Positions 54,670-62,999 of a stretch of DNA of 64,000 bases are shown here, in pieces; position 1 is the stretch's first letter; every line of letters starts with the position of its first letter. Made by a program: the position numbers and the translations under genes. This stretch comes from Massilibacillus massiliensis. Its GTDB lineage: Bacteria; Bacillota; Negativicutes; FLKF01. Location: NCBI RefSeq assembly GCF_900086705.1, contig NZ_LT575483.1, positions 3,515,533 through 3,579,532 of the forward strand, given 5' to 3'. Below the pieces are notes generated by a model. It was not told where the DNA came from, ran no database searches, and worked only from the letters and a program-made list of their open reading frames with translations.

Positions 54670-55353
54670 ATGAATAATAAGTTGTATGAGTTAAAATGGG
54701 CAAAAGAACAGCTTTGGCAAGGATGCATTTTGGCATCTATTGCACATGCAATTATGGTTGCACATTATCCTGAGTTGTCAAATGAGCAATCTTGGGATGG
54801 AATAAATTATAATGTACAGAACAATACAGGTGCAAGAGGTACTGTAACCTTTGGATCTCAATATTGTATTGCAGCTTTTCGGGATGATCATAGTGATCGC
54901 ATTGTAACAAAGAATAAAATACAGGAGGCCAATACATACTTTAAAAATGCACCTAAGGAGATAATGAATTTTGCAGAAATCGAGACATTACAATATTTAC
55001 TGGATAATGTAGATGGGAAAACGGTTCCTCTCATTACAACAGCATTTTGGGAGATGGAAGATAAACTATTTTCTGTAGATTCTTTTGATGATATGATAAA
55101 TAATGGAGGATTTTTATTAAAGTCGCAAGTAATGGGGTTTGAAATGGCCGTAAGGGAATGGAAAGAATACTATGATATGTCTGTACAACAGTGTACTTTA
55201 CTTGAATCTATTTATACACGTAAAGTTTCTCGACCAAATAGTAATTTAGTTTTATCAAGAGAAGAGGTAGCTTTGATTGGAACCGATGATCCAGGGACAC
55301 TTGATGAAAGTAAAACTTCTTTTGGAGAATTAAATATTCAATGGGAAGATTAA
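54670..55353 (+). CDS. Immunity protein for the HNH tip (unknown family)
   Basis: A 227-residue soluble protein with GGAGG at 54657-54661 and ATG 54670. I do not recognise its family (YELKWAKEQLWQGCILASI; FGSQYCIAAFRDDHSDR; EKTSFGELNI-like end). The assignment as immunity comes only from its place between an HNH tip and a cassette hairpin. Confidence 0.55.
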   Translation: MNNKLYELKWAKEQLWQGCILASIAHAIMVAHYPELSNEQSWDGINYNVQNNTGARGTVTFGSQYCIAAFRDDHSDRIVTKNKIQEANTYFKNAPKEIMNFAEIETLQYLLDNVDGKTVPLITTAFWEMEDKLFSVDSFDDMINNGGFLLKSQVMGFEMAVREWKEYYDMSVQQCTLLESIYTRKVSRPNSNLVLSREEVALIGTDDPGTLDESKTSFGELNIQWED

Positions 55354-55425
55354 AAATAAAAGTAATGTTACGAGAATTTTAGAGATAAGCTGACAGAAAA
55401 CTTATCTCAATAATGTAACGCAATC

Positions 55426-55458
55426 GAAAATGGCTAGCAAATAATGCTGGTCATTTTT
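55426..55458 (+). terminator. Cassette-border hairpin 4
   Basis: GAAAATGGCTAGC, loop, GCTGGTCATTTTT. A second small stem (AGATAAG ... CTTATCT, 55382-55407) precedes it. The hairpin's last T-run runs straight into ATGAGTAAAGAAGAC of the next VgrG piece, with no palindromic element between. Confidence 0.8.
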
Positions 55459-55459
55459 A

Positions 55460-56308
55460 ATGAGTAAAGAAGACATCACCAACATCTACGGAAAGCCAGT
55501 AAAACTCGAAGGCACCAACAAAGCCCCATGTCCGCAGCCGGAAGAAGTCGAAGAAGATGCCGAAGAAGGAGAAAGTGGGCTGACCGCCGAAGACTGGAAA
55601 GACATTGGACTAGCAGTTGCAGGCTGTATCCCAATCGTAGGATCGGTCGTATCAGTCGGAGAAGCCTTAGTAGAAGCCTACAATGGAAATTACGTAGATG
55701 CAGGCATATCTTTGGCAGGTGTCATACCATTTGCTGGAACTGTCGGAAAAGTAGCGAAATTTGCGAAAAAAGGTAAGATAGCGGGGAAGATCGCTAAAGC
55801 ACTTAATGCCGGAAAAAAACTAAAAAAAGGATTTAAAGGTAAAAAAACACGTCTGCCGTTTGGAAAAATGAAGACCAAAGGCAAACGCGTCCAGGCTGAT
55901 GCGGGTAAGGCAATAAAGGATGCAGCGGGTAAGATTGCTGATGCTAAGGAGAAAGCTAAAAAATTTAAATTCGGAAAATATCTTAAAAGTAAAATTGGTG
56001 GACCACCTGCCGGAATGAAGAATCCGCATGCACATCATATTTTGTTTAAAGAAGGATTAGGAAAAGCTCAGAAGAAATTGGTTAAAGAAGGGCAAAAGAT
56101 ACTGAAAAAATATGATATCGATCCAATTTATGATGTTGAAAATTTAGTTTGGGCACCAAATGGAGTAAAAGGTCAGCATGATATTAAAGCTCTTAAGAAT
56201 GTTGTTGATAAACTTAAAGAAGCTGATACGCATGGTGGTACAAGGGAAGATATAGTTGAAACACTTAAAATGCTAGGTGAAAAGGCTGCAAAGAGAGGAA
56301 GTACATAA
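55460..56308 (+). CDS. Orphan VgrG tip with AHH nuclease (duplicate of the VgrG 3 tip)
   Basis: A 282-residue frame that starts with an ATG formed at the hairpin junction (MSKEDITNIYGK) and then copies vgrG 3 from its DITNIYG segment to the end. The AHH domain is nearly identical to residues 655-753 of vgrG 3 (GMKNPHAHHILFKEG), with a few changes such as IYDVENLV and the altered end DTHGGTREDIVETLKML. There is no ribosome site before the ATG. It may be an older version of the present active tip. Confidence 0.8.
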   Translation: MSKEDITNIYGKPVKLEGTNKAPCPQPEEVEEDAEEGESGLTAEDWKDIGLAVAGCIPIVGSVVSVGEALVEAYNGNYVDAGISLAGVIPFAGTVGKVAKFAKKGKIAGKIAKALNAGKKLKKGFKGKKTRLPFGKMKTKGKRVQADAGKAIKDAAGKIADAKEKAKKFKFGKYLKSKIGGPPAGMKNPHAHHILFKEGLGKAQKKLVKEGQKILKKYDIDPIYDVENLVWAPNGVKGQHDIKALKNVVDKLKEADTHGGTREDIVETLKMLGEKAAKRGST

Positions 56309-56802
56309 TGAATATACAAATATCTAGAGATATTCGTGCTGCTATTAAGCAAGGAAATTTGGAGAAAGTCATTGGGTTAATTGCTAATGATAAAGAACGC
56401 TTAAATTTTTCTACGAGTGTATTTGGGACATGGTTGCATGTCGCAGCAAATGCTGGGCAACTGGATATTGTCCAATATTTTGTAGAAGCAGGAATTGATA
56501 TTAATCAACATGGTGGTATATTTGAAGGTAGTCCGATTAATGAGGCAGCTTCAAAAGGGCATCTGGAAATTGTTAAGTATCTTCTTTCTTGTGGAGCTGA
56601 ATTGGATGTCAGTGATCCTGTGAGAAATCCATTATTTAGTGCTATTACTGGTGGTCATATAAAGATAGTGAAATTCTTGATAGATAGTGGAATTGATATT
56701 CATGTAAAATATGAAAATGGTAGAGACGCACTTGCTTATGCAATTGAAAGAGGAGAAAACGAGATTGCTGACTTAATACGAGATGCTATGGGGGGGAAGT
56801 GA
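56308..56802 (+). CDS. Ankyrin half of a frameshifted Ank-SUFU immunity gene
   Basis: A 164-residue ankyrin protein (GTWLHVAANAGQLDIVQYFV; INEAASKGHLEIVKYLLSCG) that overlaps the toxin stop by one base. It is the counterpart of residues 1-160 of the protein at 48796. A run of seven Gs at 56790-56796 replaces six Gs and shifts the frame, giving a stop at 56800. The first half is more diverged from 48796 than the part after 56690, where the DNA becomes almost identical, so the end was probably copied from the other gene. Confidence 0.8.
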   Translation: MNIQISRDIRAAIKQGNLEKVIGLIANDKERLNFSTSVFGTWLHVAANAGQLDIVQYFVEAGIDINQHGGIFEGSPINEAASKGHLEIVKYLLSCGAELDVSDPVRNPLFSAITGGHIKIVKFLIDSGIDIHVKYENGRDALAYAIERGENEIADLIRDAMGGK

Positions 56803-57469
56803 AATAGAACCCCAAAAAAATGTTGATTTTGTTGAAGATAATCAAGGTCAGCATGATGAAATCCTAAAATATGTAGCGGAAAATTATGGGAAAGTTACGC
56901 AAACGATCAGTGAAATTGTACCAGGTAGCAGAGTAGCAGTGAGTCTTCATATTATTCCAGCATCAAAAGATCGAAAATATATAACGATTTTTACAACTGG
57001 AATGAGCGATTATCCAATGGATGAAGCAGAAGAGGCTAAAGAAACAGCTTATGCAGAGCTTCTAATAAAATTACCAGCAGATTGGCCATTAGAGCAGAAG
57101 AAAATGAAAGATGAGAATAATTATTGGCCATTAGGATGGTTAAGAAAAACAGCGCATATTCCTCATCTTTACGATGGCGTACTAGGAGAAGAAGTTATTT
57201 TACCAAACGGGGAACCACCAGAACCATTTGCTGCTAAAACGAAACTTTCTTGCATTATGGTATGTAAGCCTAAAGAAGAGAAGATGGAAAAGTTCATAAC
57301 GTCGAAAGGGAAGATTATTAATTTTTATTTAATAATGCCAATATATGAAGAAGAAAGAAACATTGCGCTAACAGAAGGATATGAATATTTACTAGAAAAA
57401 TTGAATCAGAATAGAATTGGTGATGTCCTAGACATAGCGAGAAAGAATGTTGGATTGAAGACAGAGTGA
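56783..57469 (+). CDS. SUFU half of the frameshifted Ank-SUFU immunity gene
   Basis: An open frame of 228 residues that begins at ATG 56783 inside the overlap (MLWGGSEIEPQ) and contains the whole SUFU domain, almost identical to residues 165-386 at 48796. It could be made separately by reinitiation from the upstream stop, or jointly if the G tract slips back to six. It is therefore unclear whether it is a broken gene or a switch. Confidence 0.75.
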   Translation: MLWGGSEIEPQKNVDFVEDNQGQHDEILKYVAENYGKVTQTISEIVPGSRVAVSLHIIPASKDRKYITIFTTGMSDYPMDEAEEAKETAYAELLIKLPADWPLEQKKMKDENNYWPLGWLRKTAHIPHLYDGVLGEEVILPNGEPPEPFAAKTKLSCIMVCKPKEEKMEKFITSKGKIINFYLIMPIYEEERNIALTEGYEYLLEKLNQNRIGDVLDIARKNVGLKTE

Positions 57470-57492
57470 CATGCTTTTAAACGAATGAAATA

Positions 57493-57537
57493 CAATAAAA
57501 ATGACTAGCAAAGAAGGCTGGTCATTTTTATTGTATA
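57493..57537 (+). terminator. Cassette-border hairpin 5
   Basis: Identical to hairpin 1 with its flanks (ACAATAAAAATGACTAGC ... ATTTTTATTGT), as expected if this whole cassette is a copy of the one at 46.5-50.1 kb. Confidence 0.85.
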
Positions 57538-57542
57538 ATACC

Positions 57543-57603
57543 ATTTACCGCCGATGAAAGTGCGGCAGTAAAAATAGCCGTAGTCATGACCGATGCCAAC
57601 GGG
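57543..57603 (+). pseudogene. Short vgrG 3 fragment (second copy)
   Basis: Same fragment as 50030-50090, in the same place after the hairpin, ending GCCAACGGG where the palindromic element begins (with an additional ATTAATGG here). Confidence 0.85.
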
Positions 57604-57616
57604 ATTAATGGATTAA

Positions 57617-57706
57617 TGGGGTCAGGCTTGAGTTATATAAAAATTGACTTATAGTAAAAGACCTGCTAATCTTGAAATCAAGTAATATAACTCAAGCCTG
57701 ACCCCA
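57617..57706. repeat. Palindromic REP-like element, copy F
   Basis: Complete copy with one middle change (CTGCTAATCTTG). It joins the short vgrG fragment on its left to a later vgrG fragment (CATAGAAGCAGGCGCC) on its right. Confidence 0.9.
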
Positions 57707-57918
57707 AATACACCATAGAAGCAGGCGCCCCGGTAAGCCAACCCGCAGCAGGAGCAACACCGCCGGGACTCTATCTAAACACAGGACTCGCCAGTATCAT
57801 CCTAAAAGAAGACGTCACCAACATCTACGGAAAGCCTGTAAAACTCGAAGGCACCAACAAAGCCCCATGTCCGCAGCCGGAAGAAGTCGAGGAAGACGCC
57901 GAAGCTGAAGAAGACAAA

Positions 57919-58641
57919 ATGACTGCCGAAGATTGGGCAGAAATCGGACTCGCAGTCGCAGGCTTTATTCCATCGCCAGGTGCAACTGCAGCAGTTGCCG
58001 TCGGTGAAACAGCCTTGGCAGTTCACCAAGGAGACTATGTAGGAGCAGGAGTATCCGTACTAAGTGGAATCCCTGTAGTCGGAGGCTTTGTAAGAGTAGC
58101 GAAGGTCATGAAAAAGGGTAAGATAGCGCGGAAGATACTGCACCTCATCAACAAAGGAAAAAATTTAGCGAAACGTGCATTCAAAAAAATAGCTAAGAAG
58201 GCAAAACAACTTGGTGGCAAGATGAAGACCCTAAGCAGTCACATGATGGCCGATGCGCGTAAAGCGATAGAGAATGCGGCGAAGAAGATTGCGGGGAAGA
58301 CGGGCAAGGGGAAAGCTAAAGTTGAGGTTAAAATTTCGAAAAGTAAATATCCAGAATCTGCTCAACATATTGAAGACGCGATTAAAAATGGGCACCCAGA
58401 TACGTTAACAATAAAACGTAGTGGTGCAGCTGCTAATCGTAAGGAGTCGCTAAAGGGAGTAGAAACTGTAAAGGGGAAAGACCGTGACGAATATCCTCCT
58501 GCAATGTTTGAAGAGGGAGGAAAAGGCGCAAGTGTGAGAACAATTTCAAGTTCCGATAATAGGGGAGCAGGCTCTACAATGGGACAGCAATTGCGTTCAT
58601 ATCCAGATGGAACAAAAGTTAAAATAAAAGTTGAAGAATAA
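57919..58641 (+). CDS. Orphan VgrG tip with NucA/NucB-type DNase
   Basis: VgrG homology is open from about 57711; first ATG 57919. Residues 1-130 are the second type of pre-toxin region. The tip (about 135-240) is a NucA/NucB nuclease: [20 protein letters not shown], then [16 protein letters not shown] and [15 protein letters not shown], with the conserved DRDEYPPA and the Asn/Arg of DNRGAG. NucB-type enzymes are metal-dependent extracellular DNases. It lacks a ribosome site. The partner gene is DUF2625. Confidence 0.85.
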   Translation: MTAEDWAEIGLAVAGFIPSPGATAAVAVGETALAVHQGDYVGAGVSVLSGIPVVGGFVRVAKVMKKGKIARKILHLINKGKNLAKRAFKKIAKKAKQLGGKMKTLSSHMMADARKAIENAAKKIAGKTGKGKAKVEVKISKSKYPESAQHIEDAIKNGHPDTLTIKRSGAAANRKESLKGVETVKGKDRDEYPPAMFEEGGKGASVRTISSSDNRGAGSTMGQQLRSYPDGTKVKIKVEE

Positions 58642-58666
58642 ATAATTTTAGGTGGTGAAAAATATA

Positions 58667-59344
58667 ATGAAGCAGTTAGATGAACTAATTGATAAAAAGG
58701 ATGAAATGTGGCAATTAATTCAAGAATGGGCTACGAAATCTGGTCATAAAAATGAAATTTTGCCTGTGAATTTTGATAATGCACAAAAAGTAATTCTCAA
58801 GTTACAAGTTTCAACTAAATCTGCATTAGGAGCTGTAGCTTATAAGACGGGTGGAATACTAGTTGATAATAGATGGCTGAGAATACTTGGATCAGGACAT
58901 GAGCGCTTTTCGAGAAATATTATATCATGGAATAAAATAGATATTTTAGAAGGTAGTCCTAAAATGAAGGGGTGCTTACTTATTGCGGATGATGTATTGG
59001 GTGGATTTTTCGCTATAAATGGAGGCGGTATTCAAGGAGAAATGGGAAATGTATTTTATTTTGCTCCTGATACTTTAGAATGGGAGGACATGGAAATGGG
59101 ATACACGGATTTCATTCACTGGGCAATGGCAGGCGATGTTGCTAAGTTTTACGAAGGGCTTCGCTGGAATGAATGGAAAAATGAAGTATTAAACATTAAC
59201 TGTGATCAAGGAATTTTAATATATCCTTTTTTGTGGGCTGAAGGCTCTGAAATAACTAATCGTGCACGAAAAGCAGTTTCAATTGATGAATTGTGGAATA
59301 TTAATTTGATGAATAAAGAAAAAATTTCAAGGCAAAGTGATTAA
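58667..59344 (+). CDS. DUF2625-family immunity protein for the NucA/NucB tip
   Basis: A 225-residue protein; ATG 58667 follows TTAGGTGGTG. It matches DUF2625 well (KSALGAVAYKTGGILVDNRW, LLIADDVLGGFFAINGGG, FYFAPDTLEWEDMEMGYTDF, DQGILIYPFLWAEG). DUF2625 is of unknown biochemical role; the place after a DNase tip suggests it is the specific inhibitor. The pairing NucA/NucB with DUF2625 is a testable prediction. Confidence 0.8.
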   Translation: MKQLDELIDKKDEMWQLIQEWATKSGHKNEILPVNFDNAQKVILKLQVSTKSALGAVAYKTGGILVDNRWLRILGSGHERFSRNIISWNKIDILEGSPKMKGCLLIADDVLGGFFAINGGGIQGEMGNVFYFAPDTLEWEDMEMGYTDFIHWAMAGDVAKFYEGLRWNEWKNEVLNINCDQGILIYPFLWAEGSEITNRARKAVSIDELWNINLMNKEKISRQSD

Positions 59345-59386
59345 GACAGGTGACGGAAAGCTTGTTTTATAGCTTAAATTTAAATG

Positions 59387-59420
59387 AAAATGACTAGCAC
59401 AAAGAATGCTGGTCATTTTT
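59387..59420 (+). terminator. Cassette-border hairpin 6
   Basis: AAAATGACTAGC, loop, GCTGGTCATTTT. The following bases, AACGAAAAAAGAAGAC, lead directly into the next VgrG piece, as after hairpin 4. Confidence 0.85.
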
Positions 59421-59424
59421 AACG

Positions 59425-60291
59425 AAAAAAGAAGACATCACCAACATCTACGGAAAGCCTGTAAAACTCGAAGGCACCAACAAAGCCCCATGTCCGCAGC
59501 CGGAAGAAGTCGAGGAAGATGCCGAAGAAGGAGAAAGTGGGCTGACCGCCGAAGACTGGAAAGACATTGGGCTAGCCGTTGTAGGGTGTATTCCAATCGT
59601 AGGAAACGTTGTAGCAGTCGGAGAAGCCTTAGTAGAAGCCTACAATGGAAATTACGTAGATGCAGGGATATCTTTGGCAGGTGTCATACCCTTTGCTGGA
59701 ACTGCCGGAAAAGTAGCGAAATTTGCGAAAAAAGGTAAGATAGCGGGGAAGATACTGAACCTGCTCAACAAAGGAAAAAATTTAGTAAAACGCTTAGCCA
59801 AGAAAGCGAAAGCGCTCGGCGGCAAGATGAAAACCCTAAGCAGTCACATGATGGTCGATGCGCGTAAAGCGATAGAGAATGCGGCGAAAAAGATTGCGGG
59901 GAAGACGGGGAAGGGGAAAAAATCGTTAGCGAGTCGTCTTGCTGATAAGGTACAGAATTTACCTGCTCGACAAAGGCCGAATACTGTTGCAGTATTAAAA
60001 ACTCGAGATGGTCAAATTATAGTTGGAAGAAATCAGGGAGGCGTAATTAATAATAGAGTACAACAAGTGTTAAAAGATATACCGCCTAATGAATTTAACG
60101 GAGAATGTGCGGAGGTTAATGTTATTTCACGGGCATTAAATAAAAAACTTAACTTGAATGGGGCGGAAATTACCGTAGCGAATGTAAGAGGGGCAGCTAG
60201 TACTACTGGCATGCATGGAACATCAAAAGCCCCATGTAATGTTTGTAAACAGTTATTAAATAATTTTGGAGTAAAAAATGTTAACCCATAA
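59425..60291 (+). CDS. Orphan VgrG tip with YwqJ-like deaminase
   Basis: Open in one frame from 59425 (KKEDITNIYGK) without ATG near the start; the nearest alternative is TTG 59674. After the shared pre-toxin region, the tip (about 175-288) carries the deaminase zinc motifs: NGECAEVNVISRALN (CAE) and APCNVCKQLLNNFG (PCxxC), plus TVAVLKTRDGQIIVGRNQGG. This is the YwqJ/toxin-deaminase arrangement, likely acting on bases in nucleic acids or nucleotides. It is the only non-nuclease tip in the window. Two partner genes follow. Confidence 0.82.
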   Translation, partial: KKEDITNIYGKPVKLEGTNKAPCPQPEEVEEDAEEGESGLTAEDWKDIGLAVVGCIPIVGNVVAVGEALVEAYNGNYVDAGISLAGVIPFAGTAGKVAKFAKKGKIAGKILNLLNKGKNLVKRLAKKAKALGGKMKTLSSHMMVDARKAIENAAKKIAGKTGKGKKSLASRLADKVQNLPARQRPNTVAVLKTRDGQIIVGRNQGGVINNRVQQVLKDIPPNEFNGECAEVNVISRALNKKLNLNGAEITVANVRGAASTTGMHGTSKAPCNVCKQLLNNFGVKNVNP

Positions 60292-60306
60292 GGAGGAAGT
60301 AGTTAA

Positions 60307-60813
60307 GTGATAGATTTATTACAAAGTATGTCAATTAGAAAAAAACAAGCATATGCAGCATTGTGTTTAGCTAATTTTTGTGCTGAAAAAAGAATAGTTC
60401 ATGAGAGTATTAAGGAATTAATAGAGCACCTTCTTTCAATCTTAATTGAGAAAAATTTAGTGAAATGGGAAAGTGCAGGTTGTTCTTTAGAGATATCAGG
60501 AAGAGGGGATCCTCTTCCTGATCATATAAAGATGATTGTACCAAGTGAAATTTATGGTGTATTTAATCATCTTGTTGAAAGTGTTGTTGAAGTTGGTATT
60601 GTTGATATGTATGGTGCAATATCAGATGAGCCCTTGAAATTTTTGCTGGAAAGTATCAAAATAGTTCAATCTAGTGGTGTCCAAATACCTGATGTTAATA
60701 ATGTTTTTGATCGAGAACCAGAAAATTCAAGTGATAATGGCTGGGGAAATCCAGTGAGCGAAGAAGAATATGATAAAGTTATTTGTGCTTACAAACAAAT
60801 TATCGGTTTATGA
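60307..60813 (+). CDS. Immunity-position protein 1 of the deaminase cassette
   Basis: A 168-residue acidic, mainly helical protein from GTG 60307 (AGGAGGAAG upstream). Family not recognised (LCLANFCAEKRIVHESIKEL; NGWGNPVSEEEYDKVI). It directly follows the tip, so it is probably the cognate immunity protein. Its stop overlaps the next start (ATGA at 60810-60813), so two immunity-type proteins are coupled. Confidence 0.55.
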   Translation: MIDLLQSMSIRKKQAYAALCLANFCAEKRIVHESIKELIEHLLSILIEKNLVKWESAGCSLEISGRGDPLPDHIKMIVPSEIYGVFNHLVESVVEVGIVDMYGAISDEPLKFLLESIKIVQSSGVQIPDVNNVFDREPENSSDNGWGNPVSEEEYDKVICAYKQIIGL

Positions 60814-61391
60814 TGAGTGTATCTAATGAAAAAAAACAACTTGCTAATTATGTGGCGAATATATTTGATGGAAAAGCTTCAGTTTTTACATATGGTGACG
60901 ATAATGAAAAAAGTAAAATTGCCATTTTGCATGCAGAAGAATCGCCTAATGTAGGGGAAACATCATATTCAACGATTGGATTATCAGATTACAATATTGA
61001 CTTGGATGTTGAAAGTGGGCCACTAAGAGTGGAAATTGTTGCTGCCGCACCAAGCGATCTTAAAGAATATGGAAATGTAATTAGTACATGTGCCTTCAAT
61101 ATAATTAACTCTGGGTATTCTTGTTTTCCAGGAACAATTTACCCGGATGTAGTACAAATGTATTATCCTGATTATCATATGAAACATATTATGTTTGTAA
61201 GTCCTTTTCTTTGGGATGAAAAATTAGAAACAAAAAATATGGAAGATAAAATAATTGCATGGTTACAGGCTATTCCAATTTCTGAATCAGAATATCAATA
61301 TGTAGAAAAAAATGGGGTTGAAATTTTTTTAGATTTGTTAGAAAAATCTAATATCGATATATTAGATTTAGACCGAGAGTCTGTAGTATAG
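60810..61391 (+). CDS. SUFU-domain immunity-type protein of the deaminase cassette
   Basis: A 193-residue protein coupled to the previous gene. SVFTYGDDNEKSKIAILHAEE, YSTIGLSDYNIDLD, PGTIYPDVVQMYYP and HIMFVSPFLWD have the pattern of short SUFU immunity domains, distinct from the SUFU of the AHH cassettes. It is followed by the cassette hairpin. Confidence 0.75.
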   Translation: MMSVSNEKKQLANYVANIFDGKASVFTYGDDNEKSKIAILHAEESPNVGETSYSTIGLSDYNIDLDVESGPLRVEIVAAAPSDLKEYGNVISTCAFNIINSGYSCFPGTIYPDVVQMYYPDYHMKHIMFVSPFLWDEKLETKNMEDKIIAWLQAIPISESEYQYVEKNGVEIFLDLLEKSNIDILDLDRESVV

Positions 61392-61433
61392 GATAGGACG
61401 AAGGGAAACTTATCTAATAATTGAAATACAATT

Positions 61434-61466
61434 AAAAATGACTAGCAAATAATGCTAGTCATTTTT
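61434..61466 (+). terminator. Cassette-border hairpin 7
   Basis: AAAAATGACTAGC, AAATAAT loop, GCTAGTCATTTTT: a perfect 13-bp stem. It runs directly into ATGAATGAAGAAGAC of the next piece, without a palindromic element. Confidence 0.85.
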
Positions 61467-61467
61467 A

Positions 61468-62145
61468 ATGAATGAAGAAGACAAAACGGCCGTCGAAGAC
61501 TGGAAAGACATTGGACTAGTAGTTGCAGGATGCATCCCAATCGTAGGATCGGTCGTAGCAGTCGGAGAAACATTGTCAGAAGCCTACAATGGAAATTACG
61601 TAGATGCGCATATCTTTGGCAGGTGTCATACCATTTGCTGGAACCGCCGGAAAAGTAGCGAAATTTGCGAAAAAAGGAAAGATAGCGGGGAAGACGGGGA
61701 AAGCTAGATATGGAGATGGAAAAAGAAAAATTTCAGATGATTTATATAAGAAATTGAGGAGAAATTCACCTAACGATGAAATAAGAAATAAAGTAAATGA
61801 AGGTATTGAATTACCAATCCCAGATCCGGCACTTCCTGGTAAAATTATAAAATCAAGACTAGAAGCAGATCATATTGTGTCAATGGATAAAATCACTCGT
61901 ATGGAGGGTTTTGATAAGTTGACTTATGAGCAACAGCTTAAAGTTTTAAATAATTCGGAAAATTTTACTGGATTAAGTAAAACGGCAAATACGTCAAAAG
62001 GTTCGAAATCTTACGAGGAATGGACTGCGTACAAAAAGAGGCTATTGAAGTTAATTCTGAATTTAGACAAAAAATGATGGAAAAGTCATTAAAACTCGAA
62101 GGAGAAATACAGAAGCAAATTGATGATTTACTAAAAAATAAGTGA
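61468..62145 (+). pseudogene. Orphan VgrG tip with HNH nuclease, broken by two frameshifts
   Basis: Begins MNEEDKTAVEDWKDIGLVV at the hairpin junction. At about 61606 GATGCGCATATC replaces GATGCAGGCATATC (two bases lost), shifting the frame. The HNH tip follows (KSRLEADHIVSMDKI, VLNNSENFTGLSKTANTSKG). At about 62032 a run of five As, where six would keep frame, causes a second shift; restored, the protein ends EVNSEFRQKMMEKSLKLEGE ... LLKNK at TGA 62143-62145. The pre-toxin part is also shortened ([14 protein letters not shown]). As written it is non-functional, though its immunity gene is intact. Confidence 0.8.
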
Positions 62146-62160
62146 TGGTGATTGAATTTT

Positions 62161-62859
62161 ATGGAGAAAAAATATGAGTTTTTAAAAAAATATAATAGAG
62201 ACGTTAAGATTATATCACTAGATGAGAACAACAATCTTGATAGCAATATTTTACCAAATGAATGGATTAAGTTATTCAAAGAGGAAAAGGGAATAGGTAG
62301 GATTGAGTTTCTTTTAAAAATATGGAAAAAACATGTAGGAAAGGAGCTTTGTAATACTATTGCATACTTAAATGACTATCTAGAAGATGTTGAATTAATT
62401 AAGATTGCAGAACGATATTCTATTTTATATACAATCAAAAATTCAAAAGGTCATACATTATATTATGAAGGTAGAAATCCGAATGAAGAATTCAATAATG
62501 GAAATTTGGAAGAATCATGGAATAAGTTACCTATTTCAATTAGAAAATTCTATGAAAATGTTCATAATGGATTTTTCTATTATGCTAGTGAGTCGATGGG
62601 GTTAGTACCATTAGAATCTGTGACGTATCTTAATGACTATGAATGGGGAATTCTTGATGAATTGAAAGAACCATTACAATTAGATTTTAAAACATCATTT
62701 GGTTTTTTTAGCAATGGGATGGGAGGGTATGTAGTTTCCGATTATCAGAATTGTAATAATAATAATGGCACATTATGGTGGAAAGATGATCAACCTGATT
62801 ATAAAATTAACTTTTGGGATGTAGTAGACGAATGGATTGTAATTGGTTTTGAGCCATAG
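62161..62859 (+). CDS. SUKH (SMI1/KNR4-like) immunity protein
   Basis: A 232-residue protein; start at ATG 62161 rather than TTG 62152. The SUKH-type central part is LPISIRKFYENVHNGFFYYASESMGLVPLES ... GFFSNGMGGYVVSDY (split here). SUKH is the most widespread immunity superfamily of polymorphic toxin systems and often pairs with HNH toxins. The same gene with a premature stop is at 50147. Downstream DNA to copy G is also duplicated. Confidence 0.8.
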   Translation: MEKKYEFLKKYNRDVKIISLDENNNLDSNILPNEWIKLFKEEKGIGRIEFLLKIWKKHVGKELCNTIAYLNDYLEDVELIKIAERYSILYTIKNSKGHTLYYEGRNPNEEFNNGNLEESWNKLPISIRKFYENVHNGFFYYASESMGLVPLESVTYLNDYEWGILDELKEPLQLDFKTSFGFFSNGMGGYVVSDYQNCNNNNGTLWWKDDQPDYKINFWDVVDEWIVIGFEP

Positions 62860-62897
62860 ACTACGTGATCGAAATCTGTCTAACAAATGGAATCTTA

Positions 62898-62994
62898 ATC
62901 TACCAAACAACCGGCTACGAAACGATGCACCTCGGACAAGCAGTCACCTATCATGAGAAAAATCTCATTGTAATCCATATCGACAGCCATTTAG
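62898..62994 (+). pseudogene. vgrG 3 fragment (gp27-like region, second copy)
   Basis: Same as 50884-50980, following the SUKH gene and preceding palindromic copy G. Confidence 0.85.
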
Positions 62995-62999
62995 ATTAA

